A stretch of DNA of 64,000 bases from Trichomonas vaginalis G3 (Eukaryota; Parabasalia; Trichomonadida; Trichomonadidae): the NCBI RefSeq assembly GCF_026262505.1, contig NC_067208.1:1364001-1428000 (forward strand), in the 5' to 3' direction. Positions within the stretch are counted from its first letter, which is position 1, and every line of letters begins with the position of its first letter. The position numbers and the translations under genes are program-made. The notes under the pieces are model-generated. The model had not been told where the DNA came from and ran no database searches. It saw only the letters and a program-made list of their open reading frames with translations. Of the stretch, positions 11,208-20,720 are shown piece after piece.

Positions 11208-11683
11208 TATTCAAGCATTAACATTATCGAATAATAATCCTTTGAATCATAATCGATAATAATTGACCTTTCACCAGTTTCTATCGTTTGTTTTATTTCT
11301 TTTTGTTCCCCACTATCCGGATCGGTCATTGTAATTGTTTTTGTTATAGTATCAGCTTTATCTTTAACTTCAATCTTTTTTCCATCGGGATATTTAAACC
11401 AAAATTCCAAAAATTCGATATTGTCAATCTGTTCATATTTTAATCTATCAATTACATTTTTAATACCATCTGAAAATCTTATGAAATGGTCATTATATGG
11501 GTTTGATTGAACTAAATTTGAATGAAGTGAAATATAACCTGATGATGAATATGACATCGACTCATATTTTCTGAAAACACTAAAATTTATAACATGAATG
11601 AATTTCTTATTCGTTGAATTTATGAATTCTTGAGGTAATCTTATTCTAGTTTTATTTATCACTGGAAAATAACGCTTTACCAT
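11204..11683 (-). CDS. Putative penton-like minor capsid protein, 159 aa
   Basis: A beta-rich 159-residue protein with a segment GYISLHSNLVQSNPYN and a Thr-rich strand-like middle. Small jelly-roll penton proteins of Polinton-type viruses often show a comparable L-H-S-N stretch, so this is a candidate, but the call is weak. It shares a bidirectional promoter region (11684-11704) with the plus-strand gene at 11705. Confidence 0.4.
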   Translation of the reverse strand: MVKRYFPVINKTRIRLPQEFINSTNKKFIHVINFSVFRKYESMSYSSSGYISLHSNLVQSNPYNDHFIRFSDGIKNVIDRLKYEQIDNIEFLEFWFKYPDGKKIEVKDKADTITKTITMTDPDSGEQKEIKQTIETGERSIIIDYDSKDYYSIMLMLEY

Positions 11684-11704
11684 ATTTTTAATCGTAATAA
11701 AAAA
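11684..11704. promoter_or_regulatory. Bidirectional A/T-rich start region
   Basis: Only 21 bases separate two divergent start codons. On the plus strand it reads TTTTTAATCGTAATAAAAAA before ATG; the reverse strand gives a T-run and ATTACG before the other ATG. Both halves fit the element-wide start motif. Confidence 0.6.
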
Positions 11705-12442
11705 ATGTCAATTATCAATATTATTTCGAATAATAACTGTGAATTAAATTTAACAGTTAGCGGAATTTATAATGTTACTCTCGTTTCTGTGAGTGGTAAA
11801 TTTAATCCCATTCTTTTAGACCCTTCAGATTATATATCATTTATTAAAGATGACCATGAGCCGCATAGCGGCGGGGTCGTAGACCTAAAAACGTATGATA
11901 TGTATATAAATAATGTGATAACGAAATGGGATATTAACATGATTTTAAGTTATTTAAATGAATCATTTATCGTATGGTATGAAGAAAATTTTAAATCAAA
12001 ACCTGATAAACTTTTTGAACTTGATGAAATAAATAACCTTATTAAATTTCCGCTGAAAATTAAATTTTGTACTCCTCGTCTTCGTTCATTGTTGGGGATA
12101 TTAAATTTTGAAAAAGATGTTGGGGATGTTTTGTATTCTGACACTGGTTCTAATTTCATTTTAATCAAATGTGATAAAGTTAATACCCCAATGAGATTTT
12201 CACATCAAACATTAGACCCTAACTCTTACCCATCAATACAAAACATTTTATCCATCAACTTAAACATATTTTCTTTATCATATCCGTTTCAATTATCCGG
12301 GAATTCATTTATTCTTCATTCAAAAGATTTATCAAATATTAAATTTAGAATAACTGACCTATTTGATTGTGATTTAGAATTTATGAATGAAATATTATGG
12401 CAATTTCAAATAGAAAAAATAGCTGATGAGATAACAGATTAA
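11705..12442 (+). CDS. Hypothetical beta-rich Polinton protein, 245 aa
   Basis: An intact frame. It alternates strand-like segments (LTVSGIYNVTLVSVSG) and ends with a segment IKFRITDLFDCDLEF, reminiscent of the last strands of minor capsid proteins in adenovirus-like elements. That resemblance is loose. A double mini-hairpin (11860-11885) lies inside the coding region and is read as EPHSGGVVDL without breaking the frame. Confidence 0.55.
   Translation: MSIINIISNNNCELNLTVSGIYNVTLVSVSGKFNPILLDPSDYISFIKDDHEPHSGGVVDLKTYDMYINNVITKWDINMILSYLNESFIVWYEENFKSKPDKLFELDEINNLIKFPLKIKFCTPRLRSLLGILNFEKDVGDVLYSDTGSNFILIKCDKVNTPMRFSHQTLDPNSYPSIQNILSINLNIFSLSYPFQLSGNSFILHSKDLSNIKFRITDLFDCDLEFMNEILWQFQIEKIADEITD
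11860..11885 (-). repeat. GC-rich double hairpin inside a gene
   Basis: GCCGC-ATA-GCGGC (11860-11872) then GGTC-GTA-GACC (11875-11885). Read on the minus strand it is the standard order: first hairpin, two pyrimidines, second hairpin. It is read through in frame by the surrounding gene. Confidence 0.85.
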
Positions 12443-12466
12443 ATATTTATTTTTAAATCGTAATAA

Positions 12467-13171
12467 ATGATTAAACAACAGCAACCACAGACCATTACAT
12501 ACGCCATATATGCATATAATTCAAAGACGGCAGAACAAACGCAAATGTTGAAATATGGAGATTTGGAGATAGTATTGAAAAATGACCATTTCGAATTCGT
12601 TTGCAAAGGTGGTGCAGTGATATCAAATATAAAAGAAATTTTATTTATGAATTCAAAAATTAAAGGAATAACGGATGATATAACATCAATTCCACCAGAA
12701 GAACAAAGATATTACGCATTAAATGCATTTCCTAAAGTTTTGAAGATTGGAAGATTTAATTTAAATGAGGAATTCATAAAAGGTTTCCTAAATGACATAA
12801 TGAAGAAAGCAGATAAGGAATATGTTAACGATGAGTTAGCAAAGAAAGCAGATATATCATTTGTTAACGATGAGTTAGCAAAGAAAGCAGATAAAACTTA
12901 TGTTAACGATGAGTTAGCAAAGAAAGCAGATATATCATTTGTTAACGATGAGTTAGCAAAGAAGGCAGATAAGGATATTGTTAACGATGAGTTAGCAAAG
13001 AAGGCAGATAAGGAATATGTTAACGATGAGTTAGCAAAGAAGGCAGATAAGGAATATGTTAATGAAAAAGATAATGAAATTATAGAAAGGGTTGAATGGT
13101 ATCATGAACGGACATCGAAGATTCTTAAAACTAAAGCTGATACAGGATGGTTCAGAATGTTTAGACCTTAA
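12467..13171 (+). CDS. Fibre stalk-like protein with 13-aa repeats
   Basis: A 234-residue protein. About 117 residues of globular start are followed by seven near-perfect 13-residue repeats (consensus ADKEYVNDELAKK, DNA period 39 bp) and a charged end. Such short repeats with an A-D-K-x-Y-V pattern are common in trimeric tail-fibre and stalk proteins of viruses. More copies of the repeat follow downstream (13189-13360), leading into a fibre-head region, which suggests the two belong to one attachment apparatus. Starts after an A/T motif (TTTTTAAATCGTAATAAATG). Confidence 0.7.
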   Translation: MIKQQQPQTITYAIYAYNSKTAEQTQMLKYGDLEIVLKNDHFEFVCKGGAVISNIKEILFMNSKIKGITDDITSIPPEEQRYYALNAFPKVLKIGRFNLNEEFIKGFLNDIMKKADKEYVNDELAKKADISFVNDELAKKADKTYVNDELAKKADISFVNDELAKKADKDIVNDELAKKADKEYVNDELAKKADKEYVNEKDNEIIERVEWYHERTSKILKTKADTGWFRMFRP

Positions 13172-13188
13172 AGCAGATATATCAGATT

Positions 13189-14373
13189 GTTAACGATGAG
13201 TTAGGGCGAAGAAAGCATAAGAATATGTTAACGATGTTAGCTTAGTTAAAAAGCAAAAAGGCAGATAAGGAATATGTTAACGATGAGTTAGCAAAGAAGG
13301 CAGATAAGGAATATGTTAACGATGAGTTAGCAAAGAAAGCAGATATATCATTTGTTAACGAAATATACCAAAGTTTAGTTGGAACAAAAAATATTGAAAC
13401 TATTGTTGGCGACTTTTCTGTCAATGAAGAAAACAAATATTTTAGATGGGAGTTTGTACAGTCCTTAAGAAATGGTATACGGTATAAACTCATTCCGAAA
13501 AATAACAATGAAATGTATGTAGGCTATATAAAGAATAATGGCACACAAGTTAAAGTTCCATTAGACAACAACTGCTACTTAAACTTATATGGAGACGAAC
13601 AAAAGAAATATTTAAGAGTTTATGAAATGACGGATATGACATTGTCTAACGTAGCTCCAGCACCGTATTATTATGACTATGGTGTTGACGCACATGTAGA
13701 CCCAAAAAAGCAAACATTATATTTAGATTATTATAGATATAAAAGATATAATGCAATAGAAAAAACGAGAATAGTATACTATTATGAAGATGACAAAAAT
13801 AAATATTATAGTCAAGATTTTACATACCCTGAAAACATAAGATTATATTATAAAAAATATTCTGACACAAACCAGAAGAAACCCGAAATAGTTACACTAT
13901 ATTTTAAGTTCAAAAGAGACAATCCTATAATATCTCATATGTTTGATTTAATGAACCCAGTAGGTTCTATTTATACATCTATGGATGTGAGAGGTCCTCA
14001 AGCAATGTTTGGTGTTGGTGCATGGGAACAAATAGTCGACAGGTTTTTGTATTGTGCAAACTCTTCAAAGGAAACAGGGGGAAGTAAAACAATTACGGGT
14101 GAAAATTTACCTGCACACAGTCACTACATAGATTTAAGCACATCTCAAGCAGGTTGGCATAAGCATAGATATTGGGATTGGTCAGGAATGACAAAAGGTA
14201 AAGGATATGATGTTAAAGATGATGTTAAATTTGCCATAAATTGTTACTGGAGTGACACTCAGGGAGAAGGAAACCATACACATCGCGTTTCAGGATATAC
14301 ACAAACAACGGGACAAAGTAAAGATTACATGCCACCATTTATGACTGTATTCGCATGGTATAGAGTTCAATGA
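13189..14373 (+). pseudogene. Fibre head (phage tail-collar-like receptor-binding module)
   Basis: The region starts with degenerate 39-bp stalk repeats and continues into a frame ending at 14373. The C-terminal part reads PVGSIYTSMDVRGP, GAWEQIVDRFLYCA, GENLPAHSHYIDL and YMPPFMTVFAWYR. Phage tail-collar and fibre-tip proteins have the same layout (PVGSI, then W..ig.FL, then lPaHsH, then PPy..v.aW). It would bind a cell surface. From 13334 to 14371 it is nearly identical to 33134-34171 in the other element, although the stalks and the rest of the elements differ. The upstream part looks broken. Confidence 0.75.
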
Positions 14374-14451
14374 ACGCTCAATGTTTGTGAAACAAACTTT
14401 AGGAGCTCCAAAAGAGCAAACAGCATAATTTAAATTTTTATTTTAGTATAA

Positions 14452-14586
14452 ATGAAGATTCTACCATATGGTGTTATTGGAAGAGATAAAGATGGAAACC
14501 CAATATTTGATCCAAAGTTAAAATTAAAGTTACTGACAAGACAACAACTTGAAAAGTTGCTGAAACCAAAACAGAATGAAAAATGA
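14452..14586 (+). CDS. Microprotein, 44 aa, T-R-x-Q motif
   Basis: MKILPYGVIGRDKDGNPIFD, then a Lys/Leu-rich end with KLLTRQQLEKLL. It starts right after the A/T motif (TTTTAGTATAAATG), which supports a real gene despite its size. The core [LI]-[LI]-T-[RK]-x-[QE]-[LM]-x-K recurs in the two other tiny proteins of this element (14646-14828 and 18464-18628). Confidence 0.55.
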   Translation: MKILPYGVIGRDKDGNPIFDPKLKLKLLTRQQLEKLLKPKQNEK

Positions 14587-14645
14587 GAAAATGAGAAAAT
14601 GAGAAAGAAAAAAATTTAAATTATGCAATTTTATTTTTATCATAA

Positions 14646-14828
14646 ATGACCAAATTAATTAAGCCAACTATTTCTAAATTAATGATACCAATGAAATCAT
14701 TTCATGGAGTACTTATCCCAGGTTCTTCACAATTAGCCGGGGCAAGTGTTGTGACTCAAGGTGGAACATTAGCGAATCCATTCAAATTATTAACTAAAGA
14801 TGAACTTAATAAAATGATGATAAAATAA
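14646..14828 (+). CDS. Microprotein, 60 aa, T-K-x-E motif
   Basis: A short protein with a hydrophobic/glycine middle (GVLIPGSSQLAGASVV) and a C-terminus LLTKDELNKMMIK that matches the ends of its neighbours at 14452-14586 and 18464-18628. It follows the A/T-rich start motif (ATTTTTATCATAAATG). Function unknown; a shared short linear motif suggests a common partner. Confidence 0.55.
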   Translation: MTKLIKPTISKLMIPMKSFHGVLIPGSSQLAGASVVTQGGTLANPFKLLTKDELNKMMIK

Positions 14829-14866
14829 CTGATAACAAAATTTTATTTCACTACTACCATAAAAAC

Positions 14867-14902
14867 AGGTGAAAAAACAGGTGATATCTCACCTCTTCAC
14901 CT
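14867..14902. repeat. AGGTGA/TCACCT inverted iterons
   Basis: Four AGGTGA-type words, two in each orientation, packed in 36 bases after the microprotein gene. Almost the same arrangement, inverted, occurs at 62345-62379. It could be a transcript-end hairpin or a protein-binding site. Confidence 0.6.
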
Positions 14903-15038
14903 AAATTATATTTTAGGTCAAAGCTTCCACGAGAGAAAAGATTCCTCATTCGCTAAGGATTCCAAAAATGAAAAAATCATTGATTTCGGCTGAGAAAAAA
15001 CAGCAAAACCCTTCTTCCACGGGAACAAAGAAATAAAG

Positions 15039-15275
15039 AAGAAATAAAGAAGAAATAAAGTAAATTTTTTATTTATTCCCGTGGAAGATAGAGCACTTTT
15101 ATGATACTTTTTATTCACGACAAACAAGACAAATAAAGAAAATAAGAAAATACGGCGCTGTCGCGGTTCGAACCACAGACCTTGACCCCTCCATAACACC
15201 ACCTTAGACCACTGTGCTACGTAGCCTGTCGACATAAGATTTTATAAATTGCATATTTGACGTAAATTTATTTCC
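15039..15275 (-). repeat. tRNA-headed SINE-like repeat, copy 1
   Basis: This 237-bp stretch is the reverse complement of 63764-64000 with only a few differences. It holds a tRNA-like head (15154-15226), short T runs and a body with a CTTCCACGGG word and TTTATTTCTTC repeats. The copy may continue left to about 14925, where further CTTCCACG words occur; the other copy is cut by the window edge there. An open frame across it on the minus strand is not a gene. Confidence 0.75.
15154..15226 (-). ncRNA. tRNA-like Pol III unit
   Basis: A 73-base unit with an A-box match (TAGCACAGTGG, consensus TRGCNNAGYNGG) and a B-box match (GGTTCGAACC) at tRNA spacing, followed by TTTT runs typical of Pol III termination. 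Acceptor and anticodon stems do not pair well, so it is not a normal tRNA. It may be a tRNA pseudogene, a SINE head or a tRNA mimic. It is almost identical to 63813-63885. Confidence 0.6.
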
Positions 15276-15300
15276 CAGTTATTCAAAAATAATTAATTAT

Positions 15301-15689
15301 AGAAGAACTGAAGGTGCTACCATGTTACCATGTTGACAACATGACATTTTGACAACAACACAGGAGGAAGGTAGTTATGAATTATTTTTGAAGAACTGAA
15401 GGTGCTACCATGCTACCATGTGCTACCAGGTCATTTAACTTCTCTGAAAAAATGTGACAACATGACATTTTGACAACAACACAGGAGGAAGGTAGTTATG
15501 AATTAATTATTGAAGAACTGAAGGTGCTACCATGCTACCATGTTGACAACATGACATTTTGACAACAACACAGGAGGAAGGTAGTTATGAATTATTTTTG
15601 AAGAACTGAAGGTGCTACCATGCTACCATGTGCTACCAGGTCATTTAACTTCTCTGAAAAAGTGTGACAACATGACATTTTGACAACAG
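15301..15689. repeat. Inverted-repeat block left of the helicase gene
   Basis: Four tandem, partly variant units built from the words GAAGAACTGAAGGTGCTACC, CATGTGCTACCAGGTC, TTCTCTGAAAAA and GACAACATGACATTTTGAC. A two-unit super-repeat of about 211 bp is visible. The same units occur inverted at 18136-18360, so the helicase gene is bracketed by inverted repeats. Confidence 0.85.
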
Positions 15690-15740
15690 TCATGAAAGGA
15701 TTAATGCAAAAATAAATTCAAATCATACTTTATAAAGCTA

Positions 15741-15767
15741 GACCTTCAGGTCTCGCCGCTTAGCGGC
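15741..15767 (+). repeat. GC-rich double hairpin at the end of the helicase gene
   Basis: GACCT-TC-AGGTC (15741-15752), then TC, then GCCGC-TTA-GCGGC (15755-15767). It supplies the last residues (EPLSGET) and the stop of the helicase reading frame. Confidence 0.85.
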
Positions 15768-18070
15768 TCATTTACAGGTATTTCATCATCAGTAAATGAT
15801 TCCTCATTATCGTTTGGTTCAACCTGTTTATATAATCCTTTCATTTCTTCTTTCAAAACATAATACCATGTTTGTTTACCGTCTATTCTTCTATGTTTCC
15901 TATCACATTTATCCTTAATACTCATTTGAAAGTTTTTGTCTTTCATGTCTGATGGTTTGCAGAATAAAGCATTTTCACACGTCATACCTGCACACAATTC
16001 ATCATAATGTGTATTTATCCATACATCTAAAGGATTTGATGATAATTCAATTAAATCTTGTTTGGCTTCAGTCATCGGTATGATTCGTACATTAAATGAT
16101 GAAAGGTCGTAATTGATAAAATACGTCAGTAAATTATCATAAAATTCCTTTGTGCATGAATCCATCAAATTCTTGAAGTAATCAAATTGACCCTTGAATT
16201 TACCATTAACTCTTAAAACTATGTATCTTCTGTCTCCAACTTCAATTTTGACAGGGTAAACGTTGTTAGTTACGAAAATGAAGTTTGCAACGTTCTGAGC
16301 TGTTCTTCTGGGTTGATTCTTTTCATTAATTCTTATCTCATTATCCGTAATAATTGATTTCAAAGCGTTGAAGTTTGCGAGTCTGTCTTCACCCACATTC
16401 TTGAGTTCATTAAGTACAAGAAACATTTTATTTTCAACTACTGAATTGAAATTACCCGTTAGCTCACTTATTTCGGTAATGTTTTTACATGAATAACCAG
16501 CGAGAAGTTCAGAAATAATGTCTGTAAATCTGTTTTTACCTGTTCCCTGAAGTCCTTTCAAAATAATTGCTGTTTCATTCTTGATTCCGGGATGTTGAAT
16601 CATTGATGCAATCCAGCCGAGAAGGTATTTATACACTTCATCGTTATTATCACAAATGGCTTCTTTAATGAAATTCATAAACATCTCAATTTTTGAGTAA
16701 TCTGGTTTTTCGAGAACGTTGTATTTATAACCTTGAAACGTTGAGAAAACATCTGGGGAATCAGATTTAAAGCAAACACCCTTAACGGTTAATGAGGATA
16801 ATTGATTTAGTAGTACATCCCATGCTGTTATTGTTTTACCTTCTTCTTTAAATAATTTAATCATTTTGAGTGACTCTTTCATGTTTGACTGAAGAACAAA
16901 TGATATTTGATTCATTTTGTCGTGGATATTATAGTCCTTTTGAATGAAATATTTATTTCCACAATCTACAAAACGGATTACACGTGATAAATCCTCAATT
17001 ACTTCAGAACTGTTTTTATACTGATGATTTTCAGCCTTGCGTCTAATATCTGTTATCAAAAACGAGTCGTCAAGTTTGATATCAAATGTTATTTTTGGCT
17101 TACGTAATAAAGGTAAAACATATTCATCATAATATTCCTTTTGATATAGTTTTAGAATCTTCACTAAAACAAATGGAGAAGTCATTAAATGTGCATATCT
17201 ACTACGTGCTTTTTCAAAATTACTTTTTGCATTTTTTGTTAAACTGCAGAAGTTATAAACGTTATCGTATGCTTCATTAATTAAATGATCCGGTAACGAA
17301 TTAATAGCTTGAAACAGTGTGAATAATGTTATTTCTTTTTCTAAATTCATGTTTCCACCGTCATTATGTACTTCAAAATCACAGATGCCATCAACTATGC
17401 TCTGAGCTAGTTTATCGTCAATGTTTACATCTTTGTTTTCATTCATGATAGTCTTTATTTCTTCATTCTTCTGTTCAACTCTTACCTTAATATTCAAATC
17501 ATTTAATATATCATTCACTGTTCTAGTTAATGTTGAATCATAACTTCCACGAATGAATGAGTATGTATTGATTGGTTCTGTTGCATTCTTGCGAACTCTT
17601 GAATCAGCCATAACCACTAAAGAACGCTTTGAATCATCCATAGAAGTCATGATATCAATATCATAATCATTGCAGGAATAACATTTAATCATTCTGTTCG
17701 AGGTTGAATAGAAGAAATTAGTGTTGCAATAAATGTGAAGACCTCCTGAAGCGGTTTTAACGATAACATCTTTATCCGAAAGTTTTGATAAAATGTCTTT
17801 TCTAACTGTTTCTTTAAGTTCATCATTGTATGATTTATTGATATCAACATCTATAATCGTTAAATTTGAAATTTTATTTACTAATAAAGCCATACCAGTT
17901 TTCCTTCCTCTTCCTCCATCGTGTTTGAGGTAGTTATGTAAATCAATCTTGTTTTCACCAATTCTTTCGTTGAGGGTTTTAGTTTCTGCCACAACTAATT
18001 CCTCAGCTAATGAATCAATGATATTTTCATCAGAAACGATATAGTTGTTGCTGTTGTTTGTTGCTGTCAT
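15746..18070 (-). CDS. Primase-helicase (AEP-like primase plus D5/SF3 helicase)
   Basis: An intact 774-residue protein. The N-terminal region shows archaeo-eukaryotic primase-like motifs: IIDVDI at residues 72-77 and ASGGLHIYC around 108-115. The C-terminal half is a superfamily 3 helicase of the poxvirus D5 kind: Walker A GLQGTGKN at 506-513, Walker B-type FLVLNEL near 550-556, then a sensor-like region with FIFVTNN and a winged-helix-like end. Such proteins prime and unwind DNA during replication of large DNA viruses and mobile elements. Start supported by the A/T motif (TTTTTATTCCTATATAAATG). It is bracketed by inverted repeats (15301-15689 and 18136-18360). Confidence 0.88.
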   Translation of the reverse strand: MTATNNSNNYIVSDENIIDSLAEELVVAETKTLNERIGENKIDLHNYLKHDGGRGRKTGMALLVNKISNLTIIDVDINKSYNDELKETVRKDILSKLSDKDVIVKTASGGLHIYCNTNFFYSTSNRMIKCYSCNDYDIDIMTSMDDSKRSLVVMADSRVRKNATEPINTYSFIRGSYDSTLTRTVNDILNDLNIKVRVEQKNEEIKTIMNENKDVNIDDKLAQSIVDGICDFEVHNDGGNMNLEKEITLFTLFQAINSLPDHLINEAYDNVYNFCSLTKNAKSNFEKARSRYAHLMTSPFVLVKILKLYQKEYYDEYVLPLLRKPKITFDIKLDDSFLITDIRRKAENHQYKNSSEVIEDLSRVIRFVDCGNKYFIQKDYNIHDKMNQISFVLQSNMKESLKMIKLFKEEGKTITAWDVLLNQLSSLTVKGVCFKSDSPDVFSTFQGYKYNVLEKPDYSKIEMFMNFIKEAICDNNDEVYKYLLGWIASMIQHPGIKNETAIILKGLQGTGKNRFTDIISELLAGYSCKNITEISELTGNFNSVVENKMFLVLNELKNVGEDRLANFNALKSIITDNEIRINEKNQPRRTAQNVANFIFVTNNVYPVKIEVGDRRYIVLRVNGKFKGQFDYFKNLMDSCTKEFYDNLLTYFINYDLSSFNVRIIPMTEAKQDLIELSSNPLDVWINTHYDELCAGMTCENALFCKPSDMKDKNFQMSIKDKCDRKHRRIDGKQTWYYVLKEEMKGLYKQVEPNDNEESFTDDEIPVNEPLSGET

Positions 18071-18135
18071 TTATATAGGAATAAAAAATAAAAACAATTT
18101 TAAAACTAACTTTATTTTTGGACTGCATCATATTT

Positions 18136-18360
18136 CCTGAACTGTTGTCAAAATGTCATGTTGTCACACTTTTTCAGAGAAGTTAAATGACCTGGTAGCA
18201 CATGGTAGCATGGTAGCACCTTCAGTTCTTCAAAAATTAATTCATAACTACCTTCCTCCTGAACTGTTGTCAAAATGTCATGTTGTCACACTTTTTCAGA
18301 GAAGTTAAATGACCTGGTAGCACATGGTAGCATGGTAGCACCTTCAGTTCTTCAAAAATA
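18136..18360. repeat. Inverted-repeat block right of the helicase gene
   Basis: Two units that are the reverse complement of those at 15301-15689, ending CTTCAGTTCTTCAAAAATA. The block lies upstream of the helicase start, so it could also contain control sites or a replication origin. Confidence 0.85.
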
Positions 18361-18387
18361 ATTATTTTTGAATAACCTAAAAACCAT

Positions 18388-18415
18388 GAGACTTTGTCTC
18401 CGGACTCTTTGAGTC
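18388..18415. repeat. Double GC-rich mini-hairpin
   Basis: GAGAC-TTT-GTCTC (18388-18400) followed by GACTC-TTT-GAGTC (18403-18415) in an intergenic spot beside the inverted repeat. Confidence 0.75.
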
Positions 18416-18463
18416 ACTTAACGATAAAATAACGATAACATCAAATTTTTATTTTTATCATAA

Positions 18464-18628
18464 ATGAATACCCCACAAGCTCAAAATTTACCACGAATCA
18501 TAACAAGGGAGGAAATGATAAAAATGATGCAAGAACATGTTAAAAATAACAAACCACTAAAATTGAGAAAATGTGGTTATGCGGTAATGATGGAAAGAGA
18601 GATGTTGTCGAAGAGGAATAAAAATTAA
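18464..18628 (+). CDS. Microprotein, 54 aa, T-R-x-E motif
   Basis: It begins MNTPQAQNLPRIITREEMIK, with a Met/Lys-rich helical remainder. The start lies directly after ATTTTTATCATAAATG, the same context as the microprotein at 14646. The segment IITREEMIKMM matches LLTRQQLEKLL and LLTKDELNKMM of its two relatives. It overlaps the convergent gene 18625-18897 by four bases. Confidence 0.55.
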   Translation: MNTPQAQNLPRIITREEMIKMMQEHVKNNKPLKLRKCGYAVMMEREMLSKRNKN

Positions 18629-18897
18629 ATTTGGATAGAGTTTAAAAATTCATCTTTATTAAATTCATCTCTTCCAATCAATTTATTTATTCTATTAAAT
18701 TCTTTTATTTTTGCTTCACTCAGTTTAAGGATTGAACGATAAGTTTCTAATTTTTCGATTATTTCTTTCCTCTCTTTATCGTTTTCAACCCCACCACATT
18801 GTGGCTTCTTTTTGTAATAACATATTTTTGATTTAATTCTGTTTAGTTTCTTTTTATATTCATCGTCTGGACTCTTGACTGCTTCGTTGTTACTCAT
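18625..18897 (-). CDS. Small lysine-rich helical protein, 90 aa
   Basis: Highly charged, mostly helical, with a possible coiled coil (KERKEIIEKLETYRSILKL) and two cysteines. It lies immediately after the integrase gene in the same direction, about 20 bases downstream of the integrase start side, and follows an A/T-rich leader. No family recognised. Confidence 0.5.
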   Translation of the reverse strand: MSNNEAVKSPDDEYKKKLNRIKSKICYYKKKPQCGGVENDKERKEIIEKLETYRSILKLSEAKIKEFNRINKLIGRDEFNKDEFLNSIQI

Positions 18898-18916
18898 TTC
18901 TTACGAAATAAAAAAA

Positions 18917-20194
18917 TTAAATATTATTTAAATATAATGGAGTAATAAAATAAATCGGAATTTCTATTAATTTATTGTCAACTTCAACTAATGCATTGCC
19001 GTTAATATATCTAACAAATTCAGCTATTGTGTCAAATCTTCGTCTTCTTTTTGTCATTGATTTATCAGTTTTTCCATAATCGAGATGAATCAAAACTTTA
19101 TCCCCTTGTTTAAAATTCATGAGCCCCGAATTAATTTGTTCACGTTTAACATCATTCAACCTTTCCATTTGCTTTCTAATATATTCCCATTCTTTTGAAA
19201 TATCATTTTTCATTTCCACCGGTTTCATGTTTATTGTTCTATGCCATGTATTATTGTAATAATATACTAACTGCTGTATGATGGAGTCATGATTTCCATC
19301 CCAGTATATCTGACCATTAACCCCTAACGCATCTCTAAGAGTTCTCATTACCGCATCAACTATTTTATTATGAAACGTATATGGAGAGGATGAAAAGTAA
19401 AAATTAATTTGTGGGAAATAATGAGCCATAGCTGCCTGAAATCCTTTATCACCATCACCCCTTATATTATCTACTCTTTCATGATCTAGTAAGTATTGAA
19501 TAGCTCTTCTTGTTTCCTGTTCTGTTTTCCCTTTCACCGGAATGCAATATAAATATCTGGTGTTAATGTTAATGGCAAATAAATAAGTAACGTTTCCTCT
19601 TGAATATTCTAAATGATCGATTTCGTATGAATATGGATATGGTGCAAATGAGGGGCGACTAAATTTTTCCTTTAACGGTTGAATTTTTGGGTCAGTTGGT
19701 TTATTAGCATATGTAAACGCTTTACCACACATTTTGCATTTAGATGAAAGGATTAAATCGTGATAGTATTGATAGTCATCCATTGAAACATTGTTTTTAG
19801 TATCCCTTTCTGCTTTTTCATCTTGTTTCTTATATGAATCAATTTTATATTTCCAATACTTTTTTGTTAATTCAAAACTTGATTCCACATTTTCTTCTTC
19901 TGGATATGTTTCGTTAGGATTGAAGTTCTTATATGCTAACGCGTAACGAATCATTGATGCATTCGATGATAAAGAAAGATTATGAAGCATGTCAATTTTA
20001 TAAACAAATGTTTCTTCAATAATTTTATCAATTGGGTCAATCATAATTTCAACGTCTTTATTGCAATAATGAATAAAATATTCTAATCTATTCTCAAAAT
20101 TTTTAGCATCATTGAGATATATTTGATAATCTGAATCGGATATTGTTTCTTGAGTTAATGCTGAATAAAATGAATCTTGAGTGAATGGTTCCAC
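18917..20194 (-). pseudogene. Integrase (rve type) with a PolB-derived beginning
   Basis: A 425-codon frame with parts of two Polinton genes. The larger C-terminal part is a retroviral-type integrase core (YEIDHLEYSRGNVTYLFAIN, then RGDGDKGFQAAMAHYF, then HNKIVDAVMRTLRDALG) followed by an SH3-like tail (FKQGDKVLIHLDYG). This enzyme would insert the element and make the 6-bp duplication. The beginning resembles a PolB exonuclease III region (HYCNKDVEIM) and the zinc-binding insertion seen in Polinton-type PolB (CKMCGKAF). The element is therefore internally incomplete here. Confidence 0.75.
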
Positions 20195-20554
20195 TTTATA
20201 TAATTCATCTTCGTAATTCTCCCATGTGATGAATTGATAAGGGAAAAGGATTTAACACGTGATTTATTGTTTCCGAAATCTTGAGTGAATTGGTCTAATG
20301 TTCCACCCGCTATATAATTTCTGATGTCAATAAATCTTAATTCATATGGACAGTTTGTTTTTTTACAATGATTTGCTTAAATTGAGAAGAAGAACCCAGC
20401 ATTGATTTTATTTTCCATTTTGCAGTGTTTAAATCACGAAGAATTAAATTTAAATCAAAACTTTCCCGAATTAAAAACCTATGATATTCACTTTATTGAA
20501 TTCCTCATCTAGAAGTTCTTTAAATGCTTCCTTCTGTTTTTTCATTTAATGTAT

Positions 20555-20589
20555 GGGACAAAGTCCCCGCCGTTTGGTCCGTTTGCGGC
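20555..20589. repeat. GC-rich hairpin cluster inside the PolB remnant
   Basis: GGGAC-AAA-GTCCC (20555-20567) followed by a looser CCGC...GCGG hairpin ending GTTTGCGGC. Read on the minus strand it gives KPQTDQTAGTL, similar to the peptide from the cluster at 20721-20782. Confidence 0.7.
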
Positions 20590-20720
20590 TTCATTAATTC
20601 TTCATATTGTTCAATATTTGATTTAGCAACTAATGAACAGGTTGAAAATAAAAATTCAATCCAATCAGAGATGAACGAATCACTTGATGTTAAGCAAAAA
20701 TTCTCGTAAAGTTTTATCAC

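Noticed and set aside
15154-15226. Functional tRNA gene
   Set aside because: A and B boxes fit, but acceptor, D and anticodon stems do not pair convincingly, so only tRNA-like is claimed.
14918-15235. 105-codon frame on the minus strand
   Set aside because: It runs through the tRNA-like unit and its repeat body, with no start motif; a frame by chance.
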